Shown here piece by piece: positions 13,763 through 21,941 of a stretch of 25,359 bases of DNA. The stretch's first letter is position 1. The number at the start of each line of letters is the position of its first letter. Under the pieces are notes generated by a model. That model searched no databases, was not told the origin of the DNA, and worked only from the letters and a program-made list of their open reading frames with translations. The stretch lies in contig JAWXCJ010000137.1 of the NCBI GenBank assembly GCA_034408875.1, positions 1-25,359 of the forward strand, in the 5' to 3' direction. Source of the stretch: JANNHK01 sp034408875. GTDB taxonomy: Bacteria > Actinomycetota > Acidimicrobiia > IMCC26256 > PALSA-610. Made by a program: the position numbers and the translations under genes.

Positions 13763-16700
13763 ATGAGCTGCCCGACCTGCGGGGCACTGGTTCCCGAGGG
13801 GGCCCGGTTCTGTCCCGAGTGTGGACAGCGGCTCGTCATTGCGCCCGAGGAGCGACGCCTCGTCACGGTTGTGATGGCCGACCTCGTGGGATTCACGACG
13901 CTGTCCGAGTTCGCGGACCCTGAGCAGGTCAAACGCGTCGTCGACGAGTGCTTCGACCGCCTCGTCACCGACATCACCGCGTTCGGCGGAAGGCTCGACA
14001 AGATCGTCGGCGACGAGCTGGTCGCGCTGTTCGGTGCGCCGGTCGCGCACGAGGACGACGCCGAACGGGCCGTGCGGGCGGCACTCAGAATGCAGGAGAC
14101 GCTCACCCGGGTCGCAGGCGAAGCCGAGACGCCACTGCGCATCAGAGTCGGCGTCAACACCGGCGAAGTCCTCGTCGGGGCCATGCGCGCCGGGGGCGAA
14201 TCCACGGTGATGGGCGACGTCGTGAACACCGCGCATCGGCTCCAGACCCTCGCCGCTCCCGGCGACGTCGTCGTCGGCGCCGGCACCTACGCCGCCACCC
14301 GCGACGCCATCGAGTACGAACCGCTCGGGCTGCACGCAGTCAAGGGGCGCGACGAACCGGTGGACGCATACCGCGCGCTCCACGCACTCACCCTGCCCGG
14401 CCGGCGCCGCGAGCGGGGCCGCACGCCGCTGGTCGGACGCGACGCCGAAGTCGCCGCCCTCCGTCACGCGCTGCACATGGCGGCCCGGCGACGGCGGGCG
14501 CTGCTCGTGTTCCTGTACGGCGACGCCGGCGTAGGCAAGAGTCGCCTCGCCGACGAACTCTCCGACATCGCCCGCAACGAACTCGGCGCGCGCGTGTTGT
14601 CCGGACAATGTGTCCCGTACGGCGACACGAACGAATACGGACCCGTGGCCGAGGCGTTGCGACACGCGTGCGGCATCGACGGTCTTACCGTTGGCGAAGC
14701 GCGCGTCAAGGTCGCGGAAGCGGTGACCAACGCACTCGGCGCCGGCGACGAACGTGAAATCGACCGGCTGACCGAAGGACTGCTCTACGTCACCGAGGGT
14801 GTCACCCGCCCCGGGGTCGACCCGAGCCGAGCGCGCGACGAAGGCATGCGGGCCACGCTCGCGTTCCTCGAAGCGCTCGCTTCGAAAGCGCCGCTCGTGC
14901 TCGCGCTCTCCGACATGCACCTGGCGCACGAAACGGTGTTCGAGGTCGCCGACCGGCTCCTCGGACGGCTCTCGCAGCTCCCGTTCGTCATCGTCGGCTC
15001 GGCCCGTACCGGCCACGAACACTGGGTCCCCGACCCGGGCCGGTACAGCGCGCTCGTGCTCCAACTCGACCCGCTCGACGTCGACGCGACAACGCAGCTC
15101 GTGCAGGCCCTGTTCGAAGGGTGCGCAGACGACGAACTCGTGGCCATGCTGCGCGATCGCAGCGGCGGCAACCCGTTCTTCGTGGAGGAGCTCGCGGCGT
15201 TCGTGCGCGAGTCGACGTCGACGCACGGGCGCATCGGGCCCGGCGAACTCGGCGCGACCGAACTTCCGGCGACGCTGCACGGCCTCGTCGCGGCTCGGCT
15301 CGACACACTCGAACCGGCGGAGCGTTCGCTGTTGCAAGACTGTGCCGTGGTCGGTGGGTCGGGCCCGGCGTCGGCCGCGACCGCACTTTCCGCCCGCGAC
15401 GACGCGGCCCGCCTGTTGGAGCGTCTGGCCGAACGTGACCTCCTCCTGGTCGACGGCGACGAGTTCCACTTCAAGTCGGAGCTCATCCGCGAGGTCGCGT
15501 ACGGAACCCTCACGAAAGCCGAGCGCGCCCGCCGCCACGCGACGCTGGCGGCGCTGTTGTCCGATCGGGGCGAGGTCACCCTCGACCAGGTCGCGCACCA
15601 CTTGGCGACCGCCGCCGAACTGGTCGGCGAGATCGGTCCGGCCTTCGGGGTTCCGCCCGACGTACGCGAGCGCGCCATCGTGGCATTGCTGCAGGCGGGC
15701 CGGCGCGCCGAAGAAGTGGAGACCTGGCTCGTGTCGGGCCGGCAGTTCGACCGGGCCCTCGCGCTCATGTCCGACGACGGCCCGGAGCGCTGGCCCGCGA
15801 TGCTCGGACGGGCGCGCGCCCGCATCGCGCGCCGCGCGCTCCAGGACGGCGCCGAAGACGCGCTCCTCGTACTCGAGGAGGCCCGCGCGGCCGACGATGT
15901 CCGCACCGAGGCCGCCGCGCTCAACCTCCTCGGCGAAGTCCACGTCGCGAGCGGTAACTACGACGAAGCCGAGGTCGTGCTCGGCGAGGCCGTGCAGCGC
16001 TGGCGGGAGGTTGGCGACGTTTCCGGCGTCGCCAACTCGCTCCGCGGTCTCGGCATTGCGCACTTGTTCCGCGGTGAGACGGCCGAAGCGGGCCGGCTGA
16101 TCTCCGATGCGCTCGCGTCCTACCGTTCCGTCGGAGACCGCCGCGGCGAAGCGTGGGCGCTCCAGAACCTTGCGTGGATCTCATTCACGCGCGGCGAAAG
16201 CGCCGACGCGGAAGTGCGGCTCCAGCAGTCGGCGGAACTGTTCGGCGAACTCGGCGACTGGGGCGGCCTCGGGTGGGCGTTCGGCCTGCTCGCGTTCGTC
16301 CGCTATAACCAGGGCAAGCTCGACGAAGCCGCCGAACTGGCCGAGCAGATCGTCGAGGAAGCCAACGAGACGGGCAACACGTGGGCCGTCGGCATGATGA
16401 CCGTCTTGCTTGCCGACATCGCGCTGTGGAGCGGCCGTTCCGAGGAAGCGACGAAACGCGGCCGCGAGGCCATGGCCCTGTTCCGGGAGATCGGCGACGG
16501 GTGGGGTGAGGTGCAGGCGACGATCCCCGTCCTGCGCGGGCTCGCCGAACTGGCGCGGGTCGACGAGTACCGCTCCTGCCTCGACCGGTTCCGCGAGGTC
16601 GCGTACGCACTGCCCGACGAAGGGATGCGCGGCATCCCCGACCTGCTCGACGCGAGCGTGAAGTTACAGCGGGGCGATGTCATCGGTGCCCGGGAGATTC

Positions 16701-17236
16701 TCGACGCGTACGAACTTCCCGCGGAGGAGCGCGTCGGCTGGAACGACCAGGCCGGCGCGATGGGGCTGGCGTCGCTCCAGAGCGGGAACATCGACGACGC
16801 GCTCGTGGTGCTCGAGACGGCGTACGGCGGCGCGGAGCACGACGGGCCCGCGCTGGCGTTGGGGAGCCGCCTGGCGTTGACCTACGCCGCCGCCCACCGT
16901 CCGGACGACGCGCTCCGGGTTATCGGCGAGATCAACTCGCGCCGCGGCGGCACCTACAGCGACCGTATGTTCGCGCTGTGGGCCGAGAGCGCGGCCCGTT
17001 TCCAGCTCGACGACGGCGACGCGCGGGCGCCCGTCGACGCAGCACACGCGATCGCTACGGGTACCGACGCGCCCCTCGAACACGCAATCGCCGCACTGGC
17101 CCGCGCCCACGTGCTCGAAGCACTCGCGACCGCGGACGCCAAGGAAATCCGGCTCGACGCTCGCCGGCAGCTCGACGCGTTGCGTCTCAGCGGCGAGGGT
17201 TGGTCACGTGTGTTTGACCTGGCGTTGACGCGATAG
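13763..17236 (+). CDS. Class III adenylate cyclase - STAND ATPase - TPR regulator
   Basis: 1157 residues. A zinc ribbon (C3, C6, C17, C20) opens the protein. A class III cyclase domain follows (about 30-200): metal aspartates D40 (VVMADLVGFTT) and D84 (KIVGDELVALF), a purine-selecting Lys80, GVNTGEVLVG, and VMGDVVNTAHR with the specificity Asp and transition-state Asn/Arg. The site looks complete and ATP-type. TPLVGRDAEV begins an AAA/STAND domain with Walker A GDAGVGKS near residue 253 and LALSDMH as probable Walker B. About 690-1130 is TPR-like helical repeats (NLLGEVHVASGNYDEAEVVL, RRGEAWALQNLAWISFTRGE). Such proteins probably couple partner binding at the repeats to cAMP output. The ATG is close to a -10-like box. 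The last 33 bp overlap the convergent membrane-protein gene. Confidence 0.92.
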   Translation: MSCPTCGALVPEGARFCPECGQRLVIAPEERRLVTVVMADLVGFTTLSEFADPEQVKRVVDECFDRLVTDITAFGGRLDKIVGDELVALFGAPVAHEDDAERAVRAALRMQETLTRVAGEAETPLRIRVGVNTGEVLVGAMRAGGESTVMGDVVNTAHRLQTLAAPGDVVVGAGTYAATRDAIEYEPLGLHAVKGRDEPVDAYRALHALTLPGRRRERGRTPLVGRDAEVAALRHALHMAARRRRALLVFLYGDAGVGKSRLADELSDIARNELGARVLSGQCVPYGDTNEYGPVAEALRHACGIDGLTVGEARVKVAEAVTNALGAGDEREIDRLTEGLLYVTEGVTRPGVDPSRARDEGMRATLAFLEALASKAPLVLALSDMHLAHETVFEVADRLLGRLSQLPFVIVGSARTGHEHWVPDPGRYSALVLQLDPLDVDATTQLVQALFEGCADDELVAMLRDRSGGNPFFVEELAAFVRESTSTHGRIGPGELGATELPATLHGLVAARLDTLEPAERSLLQDCAVVGGSGPASAATALSARDDAARLLERLAERDLLLVDGDEFHFKSELIREVAYGTLTKAERARRHATLAALLSDRGEVTLDQVAHHLATAAELVGEIGPAFGVPPDVRERAIVALLQAGRRAEEVETWLVSGRQFDRALALMSDDGPERWPAMLGRARARIARRALQDGAEDALLVLEEARAADDVRTEAAALNLLGEVHVASGNYDEAEVVLGEAVQRWREVGDVSGVANSLRGLGIAHLFRGETAEAGRLISDALASYRSVGDRRGEAWALQNLAWISFTRGESADAEVRLQQSAELFGELGDWGGLGWAFGLLAFVRYNQGKLDEAAELAEQIVEEANETGNTWAVGMMTVLLADIALWSGRSEEATKRGREAMALFREIGDGWGEVQATIPVLRGLAELARVDEYRSCLDRFREVAYALPDEGMRGIPDLLDASVKLQRGDVIGAREILDAYELPAEERVGWNDQAGAMGLASLQSGNIDDALVVLETAYGGAEHDGPALALGSRLALTYAAAHRPDDALRVIGEINSRRGGTYSDRMFALWAESAARFQLDDGDARAPVDAAHAIATGTDAPLEHAIAALARAHVLEALATADAKEIRLDARRQLDALRLSGEGWSRVFDLALTR

Positions 17237-17764
17237 CGCGAACACCGCCAGCCCGAACCCACCGAACGCTAAGCCGAGTCCGGACGCGGCCCACACCCAG
17301 ATCTGTAGCTGCGAACTCGGTTCGGGTTCGCCGTTCATCACGTAGTCGAGCGCGCTCAGCGCCCAGATCGCGACGTAGTTCACGAACAGCAGGCTGCCGA
17401 TCACGGGCAGGTGGCGGTCGGAGGGCCGCCCGAGCCGAAGGGCGGAGAACTTGACCGCCAGGACGGCGAACAGCGTGCCGCCGAGGATGGAGTGCAACAG
17501 CACCCGCGTCGGCGATGTCGGTCCGGCGAGTCCGAACAAGCACGTGTACGCGAGCATCACCGACACTACGAGGAGTAGCCGTCCACTGAAGCGGTGGAGG
17601 CGCGCGGCAGTTGCTTCGCCCAACGGCAACCCGCCGGCGCCCCAAACGCGTGCTGCGGTCGCGACCTGGAAGCCGGCGAGGCCGATCACCAGCGCGGCGA
17701 ATGCCGTCTTCCACGCGAGCAGGTTCTCGTTGGTGACGTCGAGGAGGAACTGTTCGATATCCAT
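17204..17764 (-). CDS. Five-helix membrane protein (DUF6529-like, cytochrome b561-like features)
   Basis: 186 residues with five hydrophobic helices at about 15-40, 60-80, 86-108, 118-140 and 153-178. Histidines H57 (LHRFSGRLL), H91 (VLLHSILGG) and H118 (RHLPVIG) lie at helix ends or within helices, where b-type haem ligands would be expected. This resembles actinobacterial DUF6529 proteins, as I recall them, but haem binding is inference. The gene is 4 nt downstream of the cupredoxin gene and third in the globin-cupredoxin-membrane unit, suggesting a membrane electron-transfer partner. Its 3' end overlaps the convergent cyclase gene by 33 bp. Confidence 0.8.
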   Translation of the reverse strand: MDIEQFLLDVTNENLLAWKTAFAALVIGLAGFQVATAARVWGAGGLPLGEATAARLHRFSGRLLLVVSVMLAYTCLFGLAGPTSPTRVLLHSILGGTLFAVLAVKFSALRLGRPSDRHLPVIGSLLFVNYVAIWALSALDYVMNGEPEPSSQLQIWVWAASGLGLAFGGFGLAVFALSRQRQVKHT

Positions 17765-17768
17765 GCCG

Positions 17769-18167
17769 CTACCCCGAAACCTCGAGGGTGCCCGTCATGT
17801 TCGGGTGGATCTCGCAGTGGTACGTGACCGTTGCGTCGACGGCGATCTCGTATGTCTGGCCGGGCGACAACACGCCCGAGTCGAACGAACCGTTGTCGGC
17901 AGTGACCGTGTGGTCGGCGACGTCTTCGTTCTCGAAGGCGACGGCGACACCCGCCTCGGTGGGAAGCGTCGTGGGGCCGAACGCGAAGTTGTCGAGGACG
18001 ACGGTGCCGGCGCCGCCTTCGGGAGTATCGCCGTTCTTGTACGCGATGCGGATGGGGGTGAAGATCGCGGTGCCGACGAACAGCGCGACGACGACGTACC
18101 ACACACCCCGATACCGGGTGGGCTCGTAGCGGGTGGGTGTCGTCGTCGTCGGCTGTTCGTCGCTCAT
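17769..18167 (-). CDS. Membrane-anchored cupredoxin (type 1 copper protein)
   Basis: 132 residues. A hydrophilic Thr/Arg/Tyr-rich N-terminus leads to one membrane helix (GVWYVVVALFVGTAIF, about residues 21-36), then a plastocyanin-like domain. The type 1 copper ligands are all there: H86 (DHTVTA), then C118, H121 and M124 (YHCEIHPNM). The fold should lie outside the membrane and carry single electrons. It lies 10 nt downstream of the globin gene and 4 nt upstream of the five-helix membrane protein, so the three are very likely one transcript. The domain could be called plastocyanin, amicyanin or auracyanin-like; the exact type is not decidable by eye. Confidence 0.9.
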   Translation of the reverse strand: MSDEQPTTTTPTRYEPTRYRGVWYVVVALFVGTAIFTPIRIAYKNGDTPEGGAGTVVLDNFAFGPTTLPTEAGVAVAFENEDVADHTVTADNGSFDSGVLSPGQTYEIAVDATVTYHCEIHPNMTGTLEVSG

Positions 18168-18177
18168 CGTGCTGCGG

Positions 18178-18762
18178 CTACGCGGTGACGATGTCCGACT
18201 GGAGCGGACCGAGAATCGCGAGCAGTTCGCCCTTCTCCTGCTCCGGGACGCCGGCCCCGTCGAGGGACGCGACCAGGTCCTCGACCAGCGCGTTGAACTC
18301 GACGACGGTGACGTTCATGCCGGCGTGGGCGGCGACCATGTCGCGGCCCGTGTAGACCTCGGGTCCACCTGTCGCCGATCCGACCTGCTCGATGAGCAAC
18401 ACCTTCAACCGGTCGAGATCGGTATTCGCGAAGAACGCGTTGATGCGTTCGTCGGGCACGACCTGGTTGTCGACGAAGTCGGTGATGACCGCGGTGACCG
18501 CCGCGTTGCCACCGAGGCGCGAGTACAGCGATTCCTCGGTGGTTGCCGCCGTGTCGTCGGTCGACGCCGCCGCGGTCGTGTCGGTAGTGCCACCCGCGTC
18601 GTCATCGTCGTCATCGCCACCGCAACCCACGACCGTGAGCAGCCCGCCGAAGACGACAACGCCCGCGGCGGCGCGTCCTCCGTTGGAAATGAACCGGCGG
18701 CGGCTCAGCAGCCGGCGGGTTTCCGGGTGGAGGTCATCCCAATCGAAGTCAGTGTCTGACAT
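18178..18762 (-). CDS. Exported lipoprotein with truncated haemoglobin domain
   Basis: 194 residues. A twin-arginine motif SRRRFIS (residues 20-26), a hydrophobic stretch and lipobox TVVGC (C47) indicate a Tat-exported lipoprotein. An Asp/Thr-rich linker (50-76) follows. Residues 78-190 are a group 1 truncated globin: SLYSRLGG, INAFFANTDLDRLKVLL, ATGGPEVYTGRDM, and the proximal haem ligand H146 in AAHAGMNVT. The B10 position, often Tyr in O2/NO-reactive truncated globins, appears to be Val97 (FVDNQ). The distal pocket therefore looks less polar. The ATG at 18762 has GGGAG 6 nt upstream. It is first of the unit with the cupredoxin and the membrane protein. Haem at the outer face of the membrane fits ligand sensing or electron transfer. 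Confidence 0.9.
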   Translation of the reverse strand: MSDTDFDWDDLHPETRRLLSRRRFISNGGRAAAGVVVFGGLLTVVGCGGDDDDDDAGGTTDTTAAASTDDTAATTEESLYSRLGGNAAVTAVITDFVDNQVVPDERINAFFANTDLDRLKVLLIEQVGSATGGPEVYTGRDMVAAHAGMNVTVVEFNALVEDLVASLDGAGVPEQEKGELLAILGPLQSDIVTA

Positions 18763-18833
18763 ACACGCTCCCGAGTCCGGACGACAGACGGATGCCGACC
18801 TCTTCGGACCACCGCCCCATGCGGATCAATCAT

Positions 18834-19844
18834 TCACCCCAAAGCGTCCGAATCGGTGGACCCGCCAATCCCAGCCAGTCGGGCCAGCACTGCGTCGCAG
18901 GCGCGCCCGTCGGCGAACGTGGGCACGTCACCAGGTACTTCGCGGCCGAGCACCGCATCGCGCACGGTCGTGGCCCAGTTGTGCATGGCGACATGGTGCC
19001 GATCGGCGTCGACACCCTGCGTGGCCTCCACTCGGGATACCTCGCGCGTTCCGTCGCCGCGGGTGACCGTGAAACGCTCGTCGGCCACGAGTTCGAGCAC
19101 GCCCTCGTCGCCCGTCACGACCAACCGGGGCGGGATGTCGCCGAGCGCGGCGTAGCTGCTGTCGATCGCGACGGTGATGCCACGTTCGAGTTCGAGCGAC
19201 GCTGTGAGCCCGTCTTCGGCGGTGCACGTGTGCATCACGCCGTCGCGGTCCGGGCGCTCGGCGATGTCGACGCGCGGGAACCCGACGGCGGCGACGACAT
19301 CACCGAAGCAGAAGCGCAGCGTGTCGACCGCGTGCGATGCCCACGCGCCGATCCAACCACCACCCAGTGATCGGTCGAACAACCAGCCGAACGGTCGCAT
19401 CGGAACGCGGGTGCCCGCGCTGAGGTGAACCCACGACACGTGTTCCACGCGCCCGAGGTCGCCCCGCGCAACGAGGTCGCGCAGCATTTGCCGGGCCGGG
19501 TGGTACCGAAACTCGAAGTTGACGAGGTGAACCACTCCCGCGGCATCGGCCTCGGCCTCGAGTTCCGACGCTTCGGCGGGCGACATCGCAAACGGCTTGT
19601 CGCAGAGAACGGCCTTGCCGTGTTCGAGCGCGAGCCGCACGTGAGGCGCGTGCAGGTACGGCGGCGAGTGGATGCTGACGAGGTCGACATCGGCGCGCGC
19701 GACGAGTGCGGCGACGCGCCCGTCGTCGCGCGCCGACACGATGCCCGTCACTTCACAACCGTCGGTTGCCGCGAAGATCGGAGCCACGACCCGCGCGCCG
19801 AACCCGGTCCCGATGACCCCGATTCGGAGGGAGCTCACACTCAT
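18834..19844 (-). CDS. Gfo/Idh/MocA family NAD(P)-dependent sugar oxidoreductase
   Basis: 336 residues. An N-terminal Rossmann fold (RIGVIGTGFGARVVAPIFA) is followed by DLVSIHSPPYLHAPHVRLAL and the catalytic-lysine motif (LCDKPFAMSPAEA), then the C-terminal alpha/beta substrate domain with VNFEFRYHPARQMLRDLV and GGGWIGAWASHAVDTLRF. These enzymes oxidise or reduce sugars, inositols and keto-glycosides. ATG 19844 is chosen because the fold begins there; upstream codons are antisense of the NagB-like gene. It lies 4 nt after that gene's stop and ends the six-gene carbohydrate operon. Partner genes suggest a sugar or 3-keto-sugar substrate. Confidence 0.92.
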   Translation of the reverse strand: MSVSSLRIGVIGTGFGARVVAPIFAATDGCEVTGIVSARDDGRVAALVARADVDLVSIHSPPYLHAPHVRLALEHGKAVLCDKPFAMSPAEASELEAEADAAGVVHLVNFEFRYHPARQMLRDLVARGDLGRVEHVSWVHLSAGTRVPMRPFGWLFDRSLGGGWIGAWASHAVDTLRFCFGDVVAAVGFPRVDIAERPDRDGVMHTCTAEDGLTASLELERGITVAIDSSYAALGDIPPRLVVTGDEGVLELVADERFTVTRGDGTREVSRVEATQGVDADRHHVAMHNWATTVRDAVLGREVPGDVPTFADGRACDAVLARLAGIGGSTDSDALG

Positions 19845-19866
19845 GCGGCTACGCCCTCCGGCCCTC
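19839..19866. repeat. 28-bp near-repeat at a gene junction, copy 2
   Basis: Covers the Gfo/Idh start codon and the end of the NagB-like gene, in the same orientation and same position relative to the ATG as the copy at 9002-9029. Both preceding proteins end with EGRR-type codons from it. Confidence 0.7.
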
Positions 19867-20634
19867 TGGCTCGTCGAGCAGCGACGCCGAATCGCGATCG
19901 AGGTACATCGTGGCGTGAGCCTGTTCGCGCAGGATCGATGCCGGACACTCCGTCGTGATCGGACCGCGAAGCGCATCGTGCACCGGTTGGGCCTTGCGGG
20001 CTTCCGGAACGATGACAAGGACGCGCGCCGCGCGCAGGAGTGCAGGGATCGTCACGGTGATCGCGTGCGTCGGAACGTCGTCGACCGTGGCGAAGTGGCC
20101 TTCGCCCACCTGTTGGCGGCGCGACGCGTATTCGAGCGCGATCACCTTGACCGCCCGAGGGTCGGCGAAGTCCGCGACCGGAGGGTCGTTGAACGCAAGG
20201 TGCCCGTTCTCGCCGATGCCGAGGCAGCACACGTCGAGCGGGTGGTCCTGCAGCAGCGCCTCGTAGCGGTCGGCCTCGACCTCGGGATCGCCACGGTCGC
20301 CCGAGAGGTAGTGGAACGTGCGCACGGGAACCTGCGACGCGAAGCGTTCGCGCATGTAGCGCTGGAAGCTCGCCGGATGGGCGGCGGCGACACCCACGTA
20401 CTCGTCCATGTGGAAGGCGGTGACGCGGGTCCAGTCGACGTCGGCCCGGCGCACGAGGTCGGCGAGGAACGCGACCTGCGAGTTTCCGGTCGCGAGCATC
20501 ACGTTGGCGTCGCCGCGCGCGGCGATCGCGCCGTTGATAGCGGTCGTCGCCGCGTCGGCCGCGTCGCGTGCGAGGGCCGGGAGGTCGTCGAAGACCCGCA
20601 CCTCGAGCGCATCGACCGTGAAGGTGCGGGTCAT
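19849..20634 (-). CDS. Glucosamine-6-phosphate deaminase/isomerase family protein (NagB-like)
   Basis: 261 residues, the family's length. Landmarks: VMLATGNSQVAFLADLV (phosphate loop), AFHMDEYVGV with the base Asp, and GIGENGHLAFNDPP with the catalytic His. Classical NagB has NDGH in that last motif, where this protein reads ENGH, so a conserved Asp is replaced by Asn. Many related 'GENGH' proteins exist and may isomerise or deaminate a different amino-sugar phosphate. The start ATG overlaps the upstream GH4 stop as ATGA. The 3' end is followed 4 nt later by the Gfo/Idh gene. No NagA deacetylase or transporter is visible in the window. Confidence 0.88.
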   Translation of the reverse strand: MTRTFTVDALEVRVFDDLPALARDAADAATTAINGAIAARGDANVMLATGNSQVAFLADLVRRADVDWTRVTAFHMDEYVGVAAAHPASFQRYMRERFASQVPVRTFHYLSGDRGDPEVEADRYEALLQDHPLDVCCLGIGENGHLAFNDPPVADFADPRAVKVIALEYASRRQQVGEGHFATVDDVPTHAITVTIPALLRAARVLVIVPEARKAQPVHDALRGPITTECPASILREQAHATMYLDRDSASLLDEPEGRRA

Positions 20635-21941
20635 GCGAACTGCGGGAGCCAGGCCTTGGTCGCGGCCAGCATCTCGTCCGTCATCTGCGCGAGCCGGTCG
20701 AAGTCGATCCGTCCGGCGAGCGGATCCAGCAGCATGGCCTCGACGACCCGGTCGCGGTCGCCGGTCAGTGCCGCCTCCACTGTCGTTTCCTGCGATGCCA
20801 CGATGCGCCGTAGCCACTCGGCGAGCACCGGCGGCGCAGTTGCGGCGTCACGACCTCGGACGCCGCTCGCGTCGGCGACACAGATCGCCTCGACGACTGC
20901 GTCGCGCGGCAGGTCGGGGCACTGCCCGTGGTTCGGGACGTTGAGCGGCAGGTTGCGGGGCCGGTCGCGCTCGAAGGAGTCGATGATCGGCGCGACCATC
21001 TCGCCCGACGGGTCGGCGGGCACCTCGGTGCTGCCCCGCAGGCGCGCGAACTCGCCCTTGTAGTAGTCGAGCCAGACTTCGCGGTCGGCGATGCTCGTGA
21101 GCGCCACGCCCCAGCGCGTCCCCCATTCCGACTCTTCGGTGAGGAATCCGGGGAAGAACTCCGCGAGGTGGCGGTCGCCCGCAGCAGGGAGCACGCCGAA
21201 CCGTTCGAACAACGCGAACTTCACCTGGTTGGCGGCGAGCATGAGCCCGACGCGTTCGTCGGCCGGGGGTTCGGCGAGTAGCTGCTGCAACCGCGCGAAC
21301 CCGTCGTCGCCGCCGACCGACATCTCGGTAACGATCGGGAAGTGGTTGACGCCGACGACCGTGAGGTCGAAGTCGCGGAAGTCGGCACCGAGCAGCTGCG
21401 AGAGCGTGAACTGCGCGCCGGTGACCTCGTGACACAAACCCACGGTCTTCACCGGCGTCTCGCGCGTCACGGCCCGGCAGAGCGTCGTCATCGGGTTGGT
21501 GAGGTTGAGGAGCCACGCGTCCGGGCACACCTCGGCCATGTCGCGTGCGATACCGAGGAGCACGGGAATGTTGCGCAATGCCCGCACAATGCCGCCGGGT
21601 CCGACGCTGTCGCCCACTGCCTGGCGGATGCCGTAGCGCTCGGGAATGTCGAGGTCGTGGCGCATGCTCTCGAAGCCGCCGGTCGCGATGGTGACGACGA
21701 CGTAGTCGGCGCCGCTGAGCGCCTCCCGTTGATCGGTCGTTGCCGACACGGTCATCGGGATGCCCTTCACGCCGGTGAGGTGCCGGACGAAGTCGACCAT
21801 CTCCGGCAGCGCGCGCTCGTCGACGTCTTCGAGCACGACTTCGGCCTCGGCCAGCGAGGGCGTGTTGACCATGTCGATGAGGAGCTTGGGCACCCACTGG
21901 TAGCTCGCCCCGCCGACGACGACGATGCGGGGCCCGCTCAT
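20631..21941 (-). CDS. Glycoside hydrolase family 4 enzyme, CHEV type
   Basis: 436 residues. GH4 enzymes use NAD+ and Mn2+ to oxidise the sugar at C3, eliminate the aglycone and re-reduce. The NAD loop is VVVGGASYQWVPKLL; the DSVGPGGIVRALRNIP, LLNLTNPMTTLCRAVTRE and VVGVNHFP blocks are family hallmarks. Metal ligands C170 and H200 are present. The active-site tetrad reads CHEV (170-173), which in characterised GH4 enzymes I recall as going with alpha-glucosidase-type members, not phospho-beta-glucosidases (CNVP/CNIP). The start ATG 21941 overlaps the upstream paralogue as ATGA, and the stop overlaps the nagB-like start. Confidence 0.9.
   Translation of the reverse strand: MSGPRIVVVGGASYQWVPKLLIDMVNTPSLAEAEVVLEDVDERALPEMVDFVRHLTGVKGIPMTVSATTDQREALSGADYVVVTIATGGFESMRHDLDIPERYGIRQAVGDSVGPGGIVRALRNIPVLLGIARDMAEVCPDAWLLNLTNPMTTLCRAVTRETPVKTVGLCHEVTGAQFTLSQLLGADFRDFDLTVVGVNHFPIVTEMSVGGDDGFARLQQLLAEPPADERVGLMLAANQVKFALFERFGVLPAAGDRHLAEFFPGFLTEESEWGTRWGVALTSIADREVWLDYYKGEFARLRGSTEVPADPSGEMVAPIIDSFERDRPRNLPLNVPNHGQCPDLPRDAVVEAICVADASGVRGRDAATAPPVLAEWLRRIVASQETTVEAALTGDRDRVVEAMLLDPLAGRIDFDRLAQMTDEMLAATKAWLPQFA

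Noticed and set aside
13691..16063. Open minus-strand extension of the GGDEF-EAL gene upstream of 13690
   Set aside because: It is antisense to the cyclase gene, rich in Arg/Gly/Glu of shadow type, and carries no domain. The PAS homology starts at ATG 13690.
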